Shown here piece by piece: positions 15,206 through 22,365 of a DNA stretch of 43,207 nt (positions are counted from its first letter, which is position 1; each line of letters opens with the position of its first letter). Source of the DNA: Clostridium sp. (GTDB lineage Bacteria; Bacillota; Clostridia; Lachnospirales; Lachnospiraceae); the NCBI GenBank assembly GCA_023664605.1, contig JAMPFF010000022.1, positions 1-43,207 of the forward strand, in the 5' to 3' direction. Under the pieces are notes generated by a model. That model did not search any database and had not been told where the DNA came from. It worked only from the letters and a program-made list of their open reading frames with translations. The position numbers and the translations under genes were made by a program.

Positions 15206-16549
15206 ATGACAAAGAACAGATTGATTATCATATTATTATTGTCTGCAGCCTTGTATGGTTGTTCTACAGATGAGGAGAGCGCAGATGAGGGAATCATAGA
15301 ACAGCCAACAGAACTTACAGAAGCGTCTGTTCCAACGCAAGAGGCGTATCTCTTTACAGACAACGTAATAAAAGAAAAAATCAATGAAGTATGTAATGGA
15401 AAACTGGACAGGGAACATCTGGAAGCAGTTACCGTTTTACATCTTTTACTGACAAAAGAGGATGAAGAGATTGCTGTTTTGAATGATTTGGCTCTTTTAC
15501 CCAATCTGCAGCAGCTTTATATTGAGGTGCAGCCGGAGTGTGAAAGGCAGATGGTGCTTGATTATGGATATCTGGAGAATATGACAGAATTAACTGACCT
15601 GATTATTCATGATGAACACTTGACAGATATTTCTTTTGTAAAACAAATGACGGTCTTGCATAATCTGGATGTTTCCGATTGCAATATCAAGGATATAAAG
15701 CCTCTTTTAGAGTGCGGCAGCTTGACGAATGTAGATTTGCGGAATAATAAAATAGAAGATTATACGGGCATAGAATATCTTCCGGAATTAGATAAGTTAA
15801 GCATTGGTGGGAATCCGGGTGATTTTTTACAGGTGTTGCGGAAAAGAGGAGCGGAGGTGTTGACAGCTTCCGATAAAGACAAAGAAATATGGAAAGCTGA
15901 ATTGGAAAAAGCGTTTGTTGTTTATAATCCTCTGTTGGAAAAAGGCGATGAATTTAATTGTGAAGTGGAAGATTGGTGTGTTGAAGATTTTAATGGGGAT
16001 GGGATTGACGATTTGGGAGTTGTCATAGGAAAAATTGATGATAGTATAGCGGAAGTTCCTATACAGCGTCGTCTTTATCTGTATTTGGGAAATAAAGAGG
16101 GATATGAAGAACCACTGAAGCCATTACCTATTCGCAGCGACTATGGATGGGAAAATCCTCTATGGGGATTTACCATGAGAGACGGAAAAGTTTTTGTCAA
16201 GAACTGCTTCGAGAGCGAAGATATTTTGTTGACGGATATGGAGATATACGAATATCGGGATGAAAAGTGGCAGTATGTATTATATACATCAGACCAGAAG
16301 CAGGATGCGGAAGAAGAAAGCCAAGAGGCGGCCAACTGTTACGGTGTGTATGATTTTGAGAATGATAGTTTTGCGGTTTATACATGGAGATATGCGGTTG
16401 ATGATAAGGGCGAGTATGTAAAACGGTGGGGAAATTCCTTGTCAGATGTTTTTGTGTATTATGACAGAATCCCCTATGATGAGGGTGAGGACGGTTACAA
16501 ATGGATTAGCATTGTAAATCCTTATTTCTTTATCCGGATGTGCCTTTAG
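15206..16549 (+). CDS. Leucine-rich-repeat lipoprotein, C-terminus frameshifted
   Basis: Start taken at ATG 15206 because it gives a lipoprotein signal peptide with lipobox LYGC (Cys19); the 25-codon extension upstream would hide it. The exported part has about five leucine-rich repeats (roughly residues 75-205: LTDLIIHDEHLTDISF, LHNLDVSDCNIKDI, LTNVDLRNNKIEDY, LDKLSIGGNPGDF), then a beta-propeller-like calcium motif DFNGDGIDDLGVVIG near 245. The last residues (FIRMCL) look wrong. Reading one base back at about 16531 joins the next frame and extends the protein by about 120 residues to 566. Surface-exposed binding protein; ligand unknown. Confidence 0.8.
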   Translation: MTKNRLIIILLLSAALYGCSTDEESADEGIIEQPTELTEASVPTQEAYLFTDNVIKEKINEVCNGKLDREHLEAVTVLHLLLTKEDEEIAVLNDLALLPNLQQLYIEVQPECERQMVLDYGYLENMTELTDLIIHDEHLTDISFVKQMTVLHNLDVSDCNIKDIKPLLECGSLTNVDLRNNKIEDYTGIEYLPELDKLSIGGNPGDFLQVLRKRGAEVLTASDKDKEIWKAELEKAFVVYNPLLEKGDEFNCEVEDWCVEDFNGDGIDDLGVVIGKIDDSIAEVPIQRRLYLYLGNKEGYEEPLKPLPIRSDYGWENPLWGFTMRDGKVFVKNCFESEDILLTDMEIYEYRDEKWQYVLYTSDQKQDAEEESQEAANCYGVYDFENDSFAVYTWRYAVDDKGEYVKRWGNSLSDVFVYYDRIPYDEGEDGYKWISIVNPYFFIRMCL

Positions 16550-16905
16550 AGGCTGTTAAAAGTGAACGCAGGGAACCGTCGGAAAATGAAAATGCCATTT
16601 CCGCCGGACAGGCGTTGGATATGATTTATGAGCAATATTACAATATGTATCATTGTGACAAGATATTGTTTGATGAAGATGTGCTGACGGTTTATAAGGA
16701 AATTTTGGGATGCGAGATGCCGGAATATGCCTGTCGGATTGAAATAGACGGGATACCTTATTTTTTACAGCTATCGCAAGTTGATGGAACAGTATATGAA
16801 TTTTATACTTACGGGTATGATTATGAGAAAAAAGAGAGAGTCGGAATGGATGCTTTTCAAGTTGATTCTTTAACCGGCGAGATAGATGCTTACTTGGATA
16901 TATAA
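16531..16905 (+). pseudogene. Out-of-frame C-terminal part of the LRR lipoprotein
   Basis: About 124 codons, starting YPDVPLEAVKSERREPSE and continuing AGQALDMIYEQYYNMYHCDK to a stop at 16903-16905. It has a GTG at 16540 but no ribosome binding site, and its first residues continue the lipoprotein naturally if one T is added in the T-rich stretch near 16526-16531. I read it as the displaced end of that protein, not as an independent gene; it could still be translated by coupling because the frames overlap. Confidence 0.7.
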
Positions 16906-16971
16906 GAAAGCGTAGGAGAAGAATTGAATTTGTGATATACTACTATTATTTAGTAGAAAAGGAGAATGCAG

Positions 16972-17589
16972 ATGAAAGTTTTAATGCTTAACGGAAGCCC
17001 TCAGGCAAAGGGCAACACTTATATTGCCTTACATGAAATGGAAAAAGTTTTTGAGAAAGAGGGAATTGAAACAGAAATTTTACATATCGGAAATCAGGAC
17101 ATACGGGGTTGTATCGGATGCGGCGCGTGTGCGAAGAATGGGAAGTGTGTATTCGATGATATGGTAAACGAAACGGCGGCTAAGTTTGAAGCGTGCGACG
17201 GACTGGTGGTAGGAAGTCCTGTTTACTATGCTTCCGCAAACGCAACGCTGGTAGCGTTTCTTACCCGTCTGTTTTACAGTACAAGTTTTGATAAAACCAT
17301 GAAAGTCGGCGCAAGCGTAGTAGCGGCAAGACGGGGCGGTTTGTCCGCCACCTTTGATGAATTAAATAAATTCTTCACCATTTCAGGAATGCCGGTGGCG
17401 TCCGGTCAATACTGGAACAGCATCCACGGCATGGAACACGGGGAAGCGCAGCAGGATGTCGAGGGTCTGCAGAGTATGCGCACGCTGGCGCGGAACATGG
17501 CGTTTTTGATGAAGAGTATTGCGCTTGGCAAAGAAGCGTACGGACTTCCGGAAAAAGAACCGTTCCAGCGGATGAATTTTATCAGATAA
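16972..17589 (+). CDS. NAD(P)H-dependent FMN reductase-like flavoprotein
   Basis: 205-residue flavodoxin-fold protein of the iron-sulfur-flavoprotein/FMN-reductase group: N-terminal MKVLMLNGSPQAKGNT FMN-phosphate loop, CIGCGACAKNGKC cysteine cluster at about residues 47-60, and VVGSPVYYASA. The cysteine spacing resembles iron-sulfur flavoproteins, so a 4Fe-4S cluster is possible. ATG 16966 is in frame but only one base from AAAAGGAG (16957-16964); ATG 16972 has the right spacing and gives the normal N-terminus. Single gene between the broken lipoprotein and the Fic module. Confidence 0.88.
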   Translation: MKVLMLNGSPQAKGNTYIALHEMEKVFEKEGIETEILHIGNQDIRGCIGCGACAKNGKCVFDDMVNETAAKFEACDGLVVGSPVYYASANATLVAFLTRLFYSTSFDKTMKVGASVVAARRGGLSATFDELNKFFTISGMPVASGQYWNSIHGMEHGEAQQDVEGLQSMRTLARNMAFLMKSIALGKEAYGLPEKEPFQRMNFIR

Positions 17590-17642
17590 AGCTGTTTGCC
17601 GTGGATTGCTTCGGCAGCAGCATGGCTAAATTCCCTTATTTG

Positions 17643-17664
17643 TGCTATACTGTTACTAATATAG
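17643..17664 (+). promoter_or_regulatory. Promoter and possible operator of the Fic module
   Basis: Extended -10 TGCTATACT (17643-17651) with no good -35. It overlaps a short inverted repeat CTATA-N10-TATAG (17645-17664), a possible autoregulatory site. AAAGGAG for the antitoxin follows at 17666-17672. Confidence 0.5.
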
Positions 17665-17680
17665 GAAAGGAGAATTTCAG

Positions 17681-17851
17681 ATGCTTGTTAGAGAAGATAA
17701 GGCATGGGATTATGCTGTTGGAATGATAAAGGTAGATGGTCTTGAACCTACGCCGGAGATGGAGCGACTGATAGAAAGGGAAAAACGCGGTGAAATTACG
17801 ATGGAACAGGTGCGGGAGGCTTTAGACCAGAGATATAAAATGAAGCAATAG
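17681..17851 (+). CDS. Fic antitoxin, VbhA-like
   Basis: 56-residue helical protein (starts MLVREDKAWDYAVGM, later GLEPTPEMERLIEREKRGEI and MEQVREALDQRYK), matching the VbhA-type antitoxin layout: a first helix, a xxG-x-EPTPE turn, then a helix with a RGEIT motif. GGAAAGGAG eight to nine bases upstream; the Fic gene starts 12 bases after its stop. Class I Fic antitoxins block ATP binding with a (S/T)xxxE(G/N) helix. Here the aligned residues read MIKVDG (residues 15-20), so the Ser/Thr is Met and the inhibitory Glu is Asp. Whether it still inhibits is not shown by sequence. Confidence 0.8.
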   Translation: MLVREDKAWDYAVGMIKVDGLEPTPEMERLIEREKRGEITMEQVREALDQRYKMKQ

Positions 17852-17863
17852 AGCGGAGGGATT

Positions 17864-18646
17864 ATGCGCGACCCTTATTTTTATCCGGGTACAGAAATTC
17901 TGAAAAACTGTCTTGGGATTATGGATGATATTGGATTGCGAAAAGCGGAGGCTGATTATGTTTCTTTAAATCTTGCTGAATTAGCAAGAGATGATGAAGT
18001 AAAAGTATTTAATTTCAGTTCGCTTTGCCAGATGCACTATAGAATTTTCCGGGATATATTTGAATGGGCGGGAAAACCGCGTGTCATAAATATCGAAAAA
18101 GCAGAAGTTGTGCTTAACGGTATTTCTATAGAGTATTCGGATGTATTTGACATAGAAAGAGATGCAGGAACTATTCTGGCAGATATGCAGCTTTATAAAT
18201 GGAGACAGGTATCTTTTGATGAAATAGTTAAAAATTTTTCAGCTTATATGGCAAAACTATGGAAAGTACATCCTTTCCGGGAGGGAAATACAAGAACCAT
18301 TGTTACATTTTGCGCTATGTTTATAGAGGCGCAGGGTATTTATATTAATAGTGAGTTATTTAAGGATAATGCGCAATATATGAGAGATGCGCTGGTGGCG
18401 GCAAGCGCTGTTTTTCCAGACCTTGGCGATAGAAGAAAGCCCGAATATCTTTATCGGATTGTTGGGGATGCACTCATAGAGGGGCGAGAGATAAAAGAAG
18501 ATACAATTTGCAGAATAAAGGCAGCTGGATATCGAACAGAGGAGGAACAGGTGCGCAGGGTTATCTTCTGGGATAGAAAAGAGAGAAAAATCCATAACAA
18601 AGAGGAGATACAAGGGTTTTTAAAAGAGATGGAGGAACCAAAATGA
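17864..18646 (+). CDS. fic: Fic-domain protein (AMPylase toxin)
   Basis: 260-residue Fic protein. The Fic domain (about 50-205) contains the active-site motif HPFREGNTRT beginning at His136, i.e. HPFx(D/E)GN with Thr in place of the second Gly, a variant common in Firmicute Fic toxins. Fic proteins transfer AMP or another phosphate-containing group from a nucleotide to a target hydroxyl. A C-terminal tail (about 225-260) rich in charged residues is outside the domain. It pairs with the small antitoxin upstream (class I arrangement) and its stop overlaps the next start (ATGA at 18643-18646). Target unknown. Confidence 0.92.
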   Translation: MRDPYFYPGTEILKNCLGIMDDIGLRKAEADYVSLNLAELARDDEVKVFNFSSLCQMHYRIFRDIFEWAGKPRVINIEKAEVVLNGISIEYSDVFDIERDAGTILADMQLYKWRQVSFDEIVKNFSAYMAKLWKVHPFREGNTRTIVTFCAMFIEAQGIYINSELFKDNAQYMRDALVAASAVFPDLGDRRKPEYLYRIVGDALIEGREIKEDTICRIKAAGYRTEEEQVRRVIFWDRKERKIHNKEEIQGFLKEMEEPK

Positions 18647-19293
18647 ATCTGAATCATATTACAGTCAACACGCAGAGCAGTATCCGTATCGCGGGCAGCA
18701 AAGTATTATACTTTGACCCGTTTAAGGTGGAAGCATCCCCGCACGATGCAGACATTATTTTTATTACGCATGAGCATTACGACCATTTTGAGCCGGAATC
18801 TATTGCGAAAGTGAAAAAAGAAAACACGCTTTTGGTAACGCCGGAATCCATGAAAAAGAAAGCCCTTTCCGAGTCCGGCATCCCATCCGAAAACTGTGTT
18901 TTTTACAATCCCGGTGAGACGCATGAACTGGACAATATCGTGATAGAAACCATCCCGGCATATAATAAAATGAAGCCGTTTCATCCGAAAGGGAAGAAAT
19001 GGCAGGGATATGTTGTAAAAATGGATGACGTCCGCTATTATGTGGCAGGCGATACGGATGTGAATGAAGATATACAAAAAGTAGAATGCGATGTTGCAAT
19101 GATTCCCATCGGCGGTCATTATACAATGGATAAAAAACAGGCGGCGGAATATATTGTTGGTTTGCAGCATAAACCGGCGGCAGTCATACCGACGCATTAC
19201 GGCAGCATTATCGGCAAACCGGATGACGGCAGCGATTTTCGGAAAGCTCTGGAGGCAATGGATACAAGCATTCAGGTGGAACTGAAACTTTAA
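18643..19293 (+). CDS. Metallo-beta-lactamase-fold hydrolase
   Basis: 216-residue protein of the UPF0173/UlaG-like group. Metal-binding THEHYDHF (about residues 43-50), the later GDTDVNE Asp near 128, GGHYTMD and PTHYGSI His residues. No signal peptide, so cytoplasmic. It starts inside the fic stop codon, so translation is coupled to the toxin gene. Substrate of this group is often undefined. Confidence 0.88.
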   Translation: MNLNHITVNTQSSIRIAGSKVLYFDPFKVEASPHDADIIFITHEHYDHFEPESIAKVKKENTLLVTPESMKKKALSESGIPSENCVFYNPGETHELDNIVIETIPAYNKMKPFHPKGKKWQGYVVKMDDVRYYVAGDTDVNEDIQKVECDVAMIPIGGHYTMDKKQAAEYIVGLQHKPAAVIPTHYGSIIGKPDDGSDFRKALEAMDTSIQVELKL

Positions 19294-19345
19294 TGACAGG
19301 TAAGTGCTAACAAGACGGCAGACAGGCATATGGAAAGGCGAAGCA

Positions 19346-20557
19346 ATGAAAAACGCACAAGACTTTTTTCCTGACGGCACAGCCATTGACGAATGGTTTT
19401 ATCGGACGGAGATTCCCGTGCTTGCAGAGCTAGGGAAGCAGTATGTATTGACCGATTACCAGATTTATGATGATGGAAAAGTCTATACGGAAAAAATACA
19501 AAACCTGATAAATGATGCGGCTAAAAACGGCGGCGGTGTTATTGTCGTACCGTCAGGAACTTATATGACCGGAGCGCTTCATTTTGCACAGGGCGTCCAC
19601 CTGTATGTGTCCGAGGGAGGCGTTTTAAAAGGAAGCGATGACATTTCCGATTATCCCGTATGCGAGACGCGCATTGAAGGAGAGACGTGCCGGTATTTTC
19701 CCGCCCTGATAAACGTGGATAATGTTGACGGATTTATTATGACGGGAGAGGGGATCATTGACGGAAACGGGTTAAAAGCGTGGAAAGCGTTCTGGCTCAG
19801 ACGCGCATGGAATCCGCAATGTACAAATAAGGACGAGCAGAGACCGCGCCTTATCTATATTTCAAATTGTGCGAATGTATTGGTGGCGGGGCTTCATCTG
19901 CAAAATTCTCATTTCTGGACAAATCATATTTATAAATCGCATCATGTAAAATACATAAACTGCACGATTTATTCTCCTGCAGAACCGGTGAAAGCGCCGA
20001 GTACGGATGCGATTGACATTGACGCCTGTACGGATATCCTTGTGAAAAACTGTTATATGGAAGTCAATGACGACGCAGTTGTATTAAAAGGCGGCAAAGG
20101 TCCATGGGCGGACGAAGCGGCGGAAAACGGAGCAAACGAAAGAGTTCTTATTGAGGACTGCCGATACGGTTTCTGCCACGGCTGTCTGACGCTGGGCTCC
20201 GAGTCTGTCCATAATAAAAATATTATCATGCGGCGCATTAAAGTATCCAATGCCATGAACCTGCTTTGGCTTAAATTGCGTCCGGATACGCCCCAGCATT
20301 ATGAATATATTTTAGTAGAGGATATTGAAGGTTCCGTGACAAACTTCCTGAATATCAATCCGTGGAAGCAGTTTTTTGATTTAAAAGGGCGTACGGATAT
20401 GCCGATTTCCCGTGTGGAGTATGTGACAATGCGAAACTGTAATTGTAAGTGTCAAACGCAGTATTGCGTAACACCGAAAGACGACCAATATCTGCTTTCG
20501 GATTTTGTATTTGAAAACAATCATGTGGATGCGAAGCAGACAGGGTATTCATTATGA
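19346..20557 (+). CDS. Glycoside hydrolase family 28 (polygalacturonase-like)
   Basis: 403-residue right-handed beta-helix enzyme. Catalytic landmarks of GH28: STDAIDID (about 218-225), VNDDAVV (about 240-246) and CHGCLTLGSE (about 277-286), giving the three Asp and the His; the usual RIK is replaced by LKLRP. ATG 19346 has GGAAAGG at 19332-19338; the longer frame from 19304 has no comparable site. No signal peptide, so it should act on imported oligogalacturonides rather than on pectin outside the cell. No pectin-uptake genes are next to it. Confidence 0.88.
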   Translation: MKNAQDFFPDGTAIDEWFYRTEIPVLAELGKQYVLTDYQIYDDGKVYTEKIQNLINDAAKNGGGVIVVPSGTYMTGALHFAQGVHLYVSEGGVLKGSDDISDYPVCETRIEGETCRYFPALINVDNVDGFIMTGEGIIDGNGLKAWKAFWLRRAWNPQCTNKDEQRPRLIYISNCANVLVAGLHLQNSHFWTNHIYKSHHVKYINCTIYSPAEPVKAPSTDAIDIDACTDILVKNCYMEVNDDAVVLKGGKGPWADEAAENGANERVLIEDCRYGFCHGCLTLGSESVHNKNIIMRRIKVSNAMNLLWLKLRPDTPQHYEYILVEDIEGSVTNFLNINPWKQFFDLKGRTDMPISRVEYVTMRNCNCKCQTQYCVTPKDDQYLLSDFVFENNHVDAKQTGYSL

Positions 20558-20582
20558 AAATAAAATTTTGGAGGGACATATA

Positions 20583-21062
20583 ATGAGTAAAATATTAGTA
20601 GCATATTTCAGTGCAAGCGGGGTTACAAAAAAAGCAGCCGAAAATCTGGCACAGGCAGCGGGCGCTGACCTTTATGAGATTAAGCCCGCCGTGCCGTATA
20701 CAAAGAATGATTTAAACTGGATGGATAAGAAATCCCGCAGCAGCGTGGAAATGAACGATAAGTCCAGCCGTCCGGCTATTGCGGACAGCAATGCCGAAAT
20801 CGCACAGTATGATACCATCTTTTTAGGATTCCCAATCTGGTGGTATGTGGCGCCGACCATTGTGAATAGTTTTCTGGAAAGTTATGATTTTTCCGGAAAG
20901 AAGATTGTATTATTTGCCACTTCCGGCGGCAGCGGATTTGGGGAAACGGTGACCGGATTGAAAAGCTCTGTCGCGGCGGATACGACCATTATTGAAGGAA
21001 AAATTTTGAATGGAGCAAATAGTGCAGACAGCTTACGGACATGGGTAGAAACGATATTGTAA
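20583..21062 (+). CDS. Flavodoxin (soluble)
   Basis: 159-residue flavodoxin of the same group as the lipoprotein domain at 6838-7602: ILVAYFSASG FMN loop, FLGFPIWWYVAP, SYDFSGKKIVLFATSGGSG. GGAGGG about eight bases before ATG 20583 excludes the longer upstream frame. Electron carrier or FMN-dependent oxidoreductase in the cytoplasm. Starts 25 bases after the GH28 gene. Confidence 0.92.
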   Translation: MSKILVAYFSASGVTKKAAENLAQAAGADLYEIKPAVPYTKNDLNWMDKKSRSSVEMNDKSSRPAIADSNAEIAQYDTIFLGFPIWWYVAPTIVNSFLESYDFSGKKIVLFATSGGSGFGETVTGLKSSVAADTTIIEGKILNGANSADSLRTWVETIL

Positions 21063-21142
21063 GAAAGATGTGAAAAATGCAATACGCAAATTATGGATTC
21101 CTATTTTTCCTGCCTATACTCTGTTTCAGAAAGGAGACCAAA

Positions 21143-21838
21143 ATGTCAGCTTTTTTCCCGGATGTACTGGACGAATTTTTATCGCCGGATTTTCTGGCGA
21201 ATATGTGTGAAAAATTTCATTATGAAGAAACGCAGATACCCGAATTGCGGGAGGTGGCGGGGGAGATGCTGCCCCTGATGCGCGGGGAGGCTTTCTGGGA
21301 GCGCGGCAAAATCCGTCCGGACAAACAGGAAGAATACCAGGACGGGGCGTCGGTATATGAGAACGTTGTCATGTCTTTGGGAGCCGGACTGGACGATTTA
21401 CAAGACAGTTACAGCGGGAAAGGACTGCTGTCACAAAGTTATATGTTAGAGGTTCTGGCAAGCGAGTTGTTGTTAAAGGGATATGACGCTTATAACCGTT
21501 ACATCAAGGAAAATACGGATTGGCATGTGGCAAGATATCATTTTCCAGGAGGCGAGGAAAAATTCCCACTGGATATGCTTCCGCGTTTGTTAGAGGAAGC
21601 TGGCGGAAAGGTCAGCTGCAATACCGCTTTTTGTATGCTGCCCAAAAAGAGCGTCGCCTTTGTCGCCGAGTTGACGCAGGATGAAAAAGTGCAGTGCGGG
21701 GCTGTCTGCATCGGGTGCCAGAATACCCGCTGTCAGAACAGAATAGAGGACGGCAGCCCGGAACACAGGCGGATAGCATCCATGACGGATATGCCGCTGC
21801 CGTACGGCTACAGCCGGATTTTCGGGAAATATCATTAA
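21143..21838 (+). CDS. B12-dependent methionine synthase reactivation-domain-like protein
   Basis: 231 residues. The middle (about 55-185) resembles the activation domain of cobalamin-dependent methionine synthase: VVMSLGAGLDDL, LEVLASELLLKGYDAY, ARYHFPGGEEKFPLDMLPRL and LPKKSVAFVAELT. It ends with a cysteine cluster (CGAVCIGCQNTRCQNR) seen in corrinoid-associated versions. AAGGAG supports ATG 21143. In anaerobes such proteins accompany methyltransferases whose split MetH lacks this domain, re-methylating oxidised corrinoid. Its place immediately before the cobalamin riboswitch fits a corrinoid role, but it is upstream of that promoter and not obviously under riboswitch control. Confidence 0.72.
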   Translation: MSAFFPDVLDEFLSPDFLANMCEKFHYEETQIPELREVAGEMLPLMRGEAFWERGKIRPDKQEEYQDGASVYENVVMSLGAGLDDLQDSYSGKGLLSQSYMLEVLASELLLKGYDAYNRYIKENTDWHVARYHFPGGEEKFPLDMLPRLLEEAGGKVSCNTAFCMLPKKSVAFVAELTQDEKVQCGAVCIGCQNTRCQNRIEDGSPEHRRIASMTDMPLPYGYSRIFGKYH

Positions 21839-21871
21839 GCATACAGCTTATGGAATTTGCATCTTGGCTTA

Positions 21872-21899
21872 TTGACATTTAGAAAAAATATGATATACT
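21872..21899 (+). promoter_or_regulatory. Promoter of the cobalamin operon
   Basis: Perfect -35 TTGACA (21872-21877), 16-base spacer, TATACT (21894-21899). The start expected near 21906 lies 15 bases before the first riboswitch stem. Confidence 0.8.
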
Positions 21900-21920
21900 T
21901 TGGACAATTACATAGATAAC

Positions 21921-22106
21921 ATACAGGTGTCAAAACAATGCGTAAAAAAGCATTGGTTTTGGTGAAAAGGGAAACAGGTGGAAATCCTGTACGAACTCGT
22001 CACCGTAATTAGGGAGTAGAGGCCGATATATCACTGGGAAACTGGGAAGATGGCGGATGCGCTGGTTAATAAACCACGAACTTTAAGCCGGGAGACCTGC
22101 CTGTAT
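21921..22106 (+). promoter_or_regulatory. Cobalamin riboswitch aptamer
   Basis: P1 is a perfect 7-bp stem, ATACAGG (21921-21927) with CCTGTAT (22100-22106). GGTGA (21961-21965) pairs with TCACC (22000-22004), enclosing the conserved GGGAAACAGGTGG and AAATCCTGTACG segments (21969-21993). GGCC and CACTGGGAA follow at about 22021-22040, and the B12-box AAGCCGGGAGACCTGCC is at 22085-22101. It binds adenosyl- or methylcobalamin. With the downstream terminator at 22231-22275 it should shut off the whole biosynthesis/uptake operon when cobalamin is plentiful. Confidence 0.93.
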
Positions 22107-22161
22107 GTTGTACGGAAACATTTGTTTCAGACCACGAGTAACTGGTTGTACGTTTTACTTT

Positions 22162-22212
22162 GCCGGAGCAGAATCATGGCTGCACGTTTTGTTGCTGTAT
22201 CTTGTGTCCGGC
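22162..22212 (+). promoter_or_regulatory. Intermediate hairpin of the riboswitch expression platform
   Basis: GCCGGA (22162-22167) pairs with TCCGGC (22207-22212), extended by three T-G wobbles, with an inner GCAG/CTGC hairpin. Lies between the aptamer and the terminator; could be part of the switch or a spacer. Bases 22107-22161 also contain a small GAAACA/TGTTTC hairpin that might carry the loop that contacts the aptamer. Confidence 0.45.
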
Positions 22213-22230
22213 GGGTTTCTTTGTATTGCA

Positions 22231-22275
22231 ATCCTTTACCGTAGTTGTGTTTTCGTTGCGGTGGGGGATTTTTTT
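22231..22275 (+). terminator. Riboswitch-controlled intrinsic terminator
   Basis: ATCCTTTACCG (22231-22241) pairs with CGGTGGGGGAT (22259-22269) in an 11-bp stem with three G-U pairs and is followed by seven T (22269-22275). It lies 90 bases before the first gene, which makes transcriptional control the likely mode. The 22276-22365 remainder holds only the ribosome binding site GGAGGAG at 22357-22363. Confidence 0.82.
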
Positions 22276-22365
22276 ATGCCTTTTTATGACGTAAAATATC
22301 TGCGCCGATATCTGGTAAATAATCAAGATGAAATAACGGCGCGGCAGACGCCGGAAGGAGGAGAC

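Noticed and set aside
16540-16905. Independent 121-residue gene starting at GTG 16540
   Set aside because: No ribosome binding site, and its sequence continues the preceding lipoprotein after a one-base shift; kept as a displaced C-terminus.
22105-22365. Open frame upstream of the cbiK lipoprotein that would add 87 residues
   Set aside because: It lies in the riboswitch leader and its terminator, has no ribosome binding site, and would bury the lipoprotein signal peptide.
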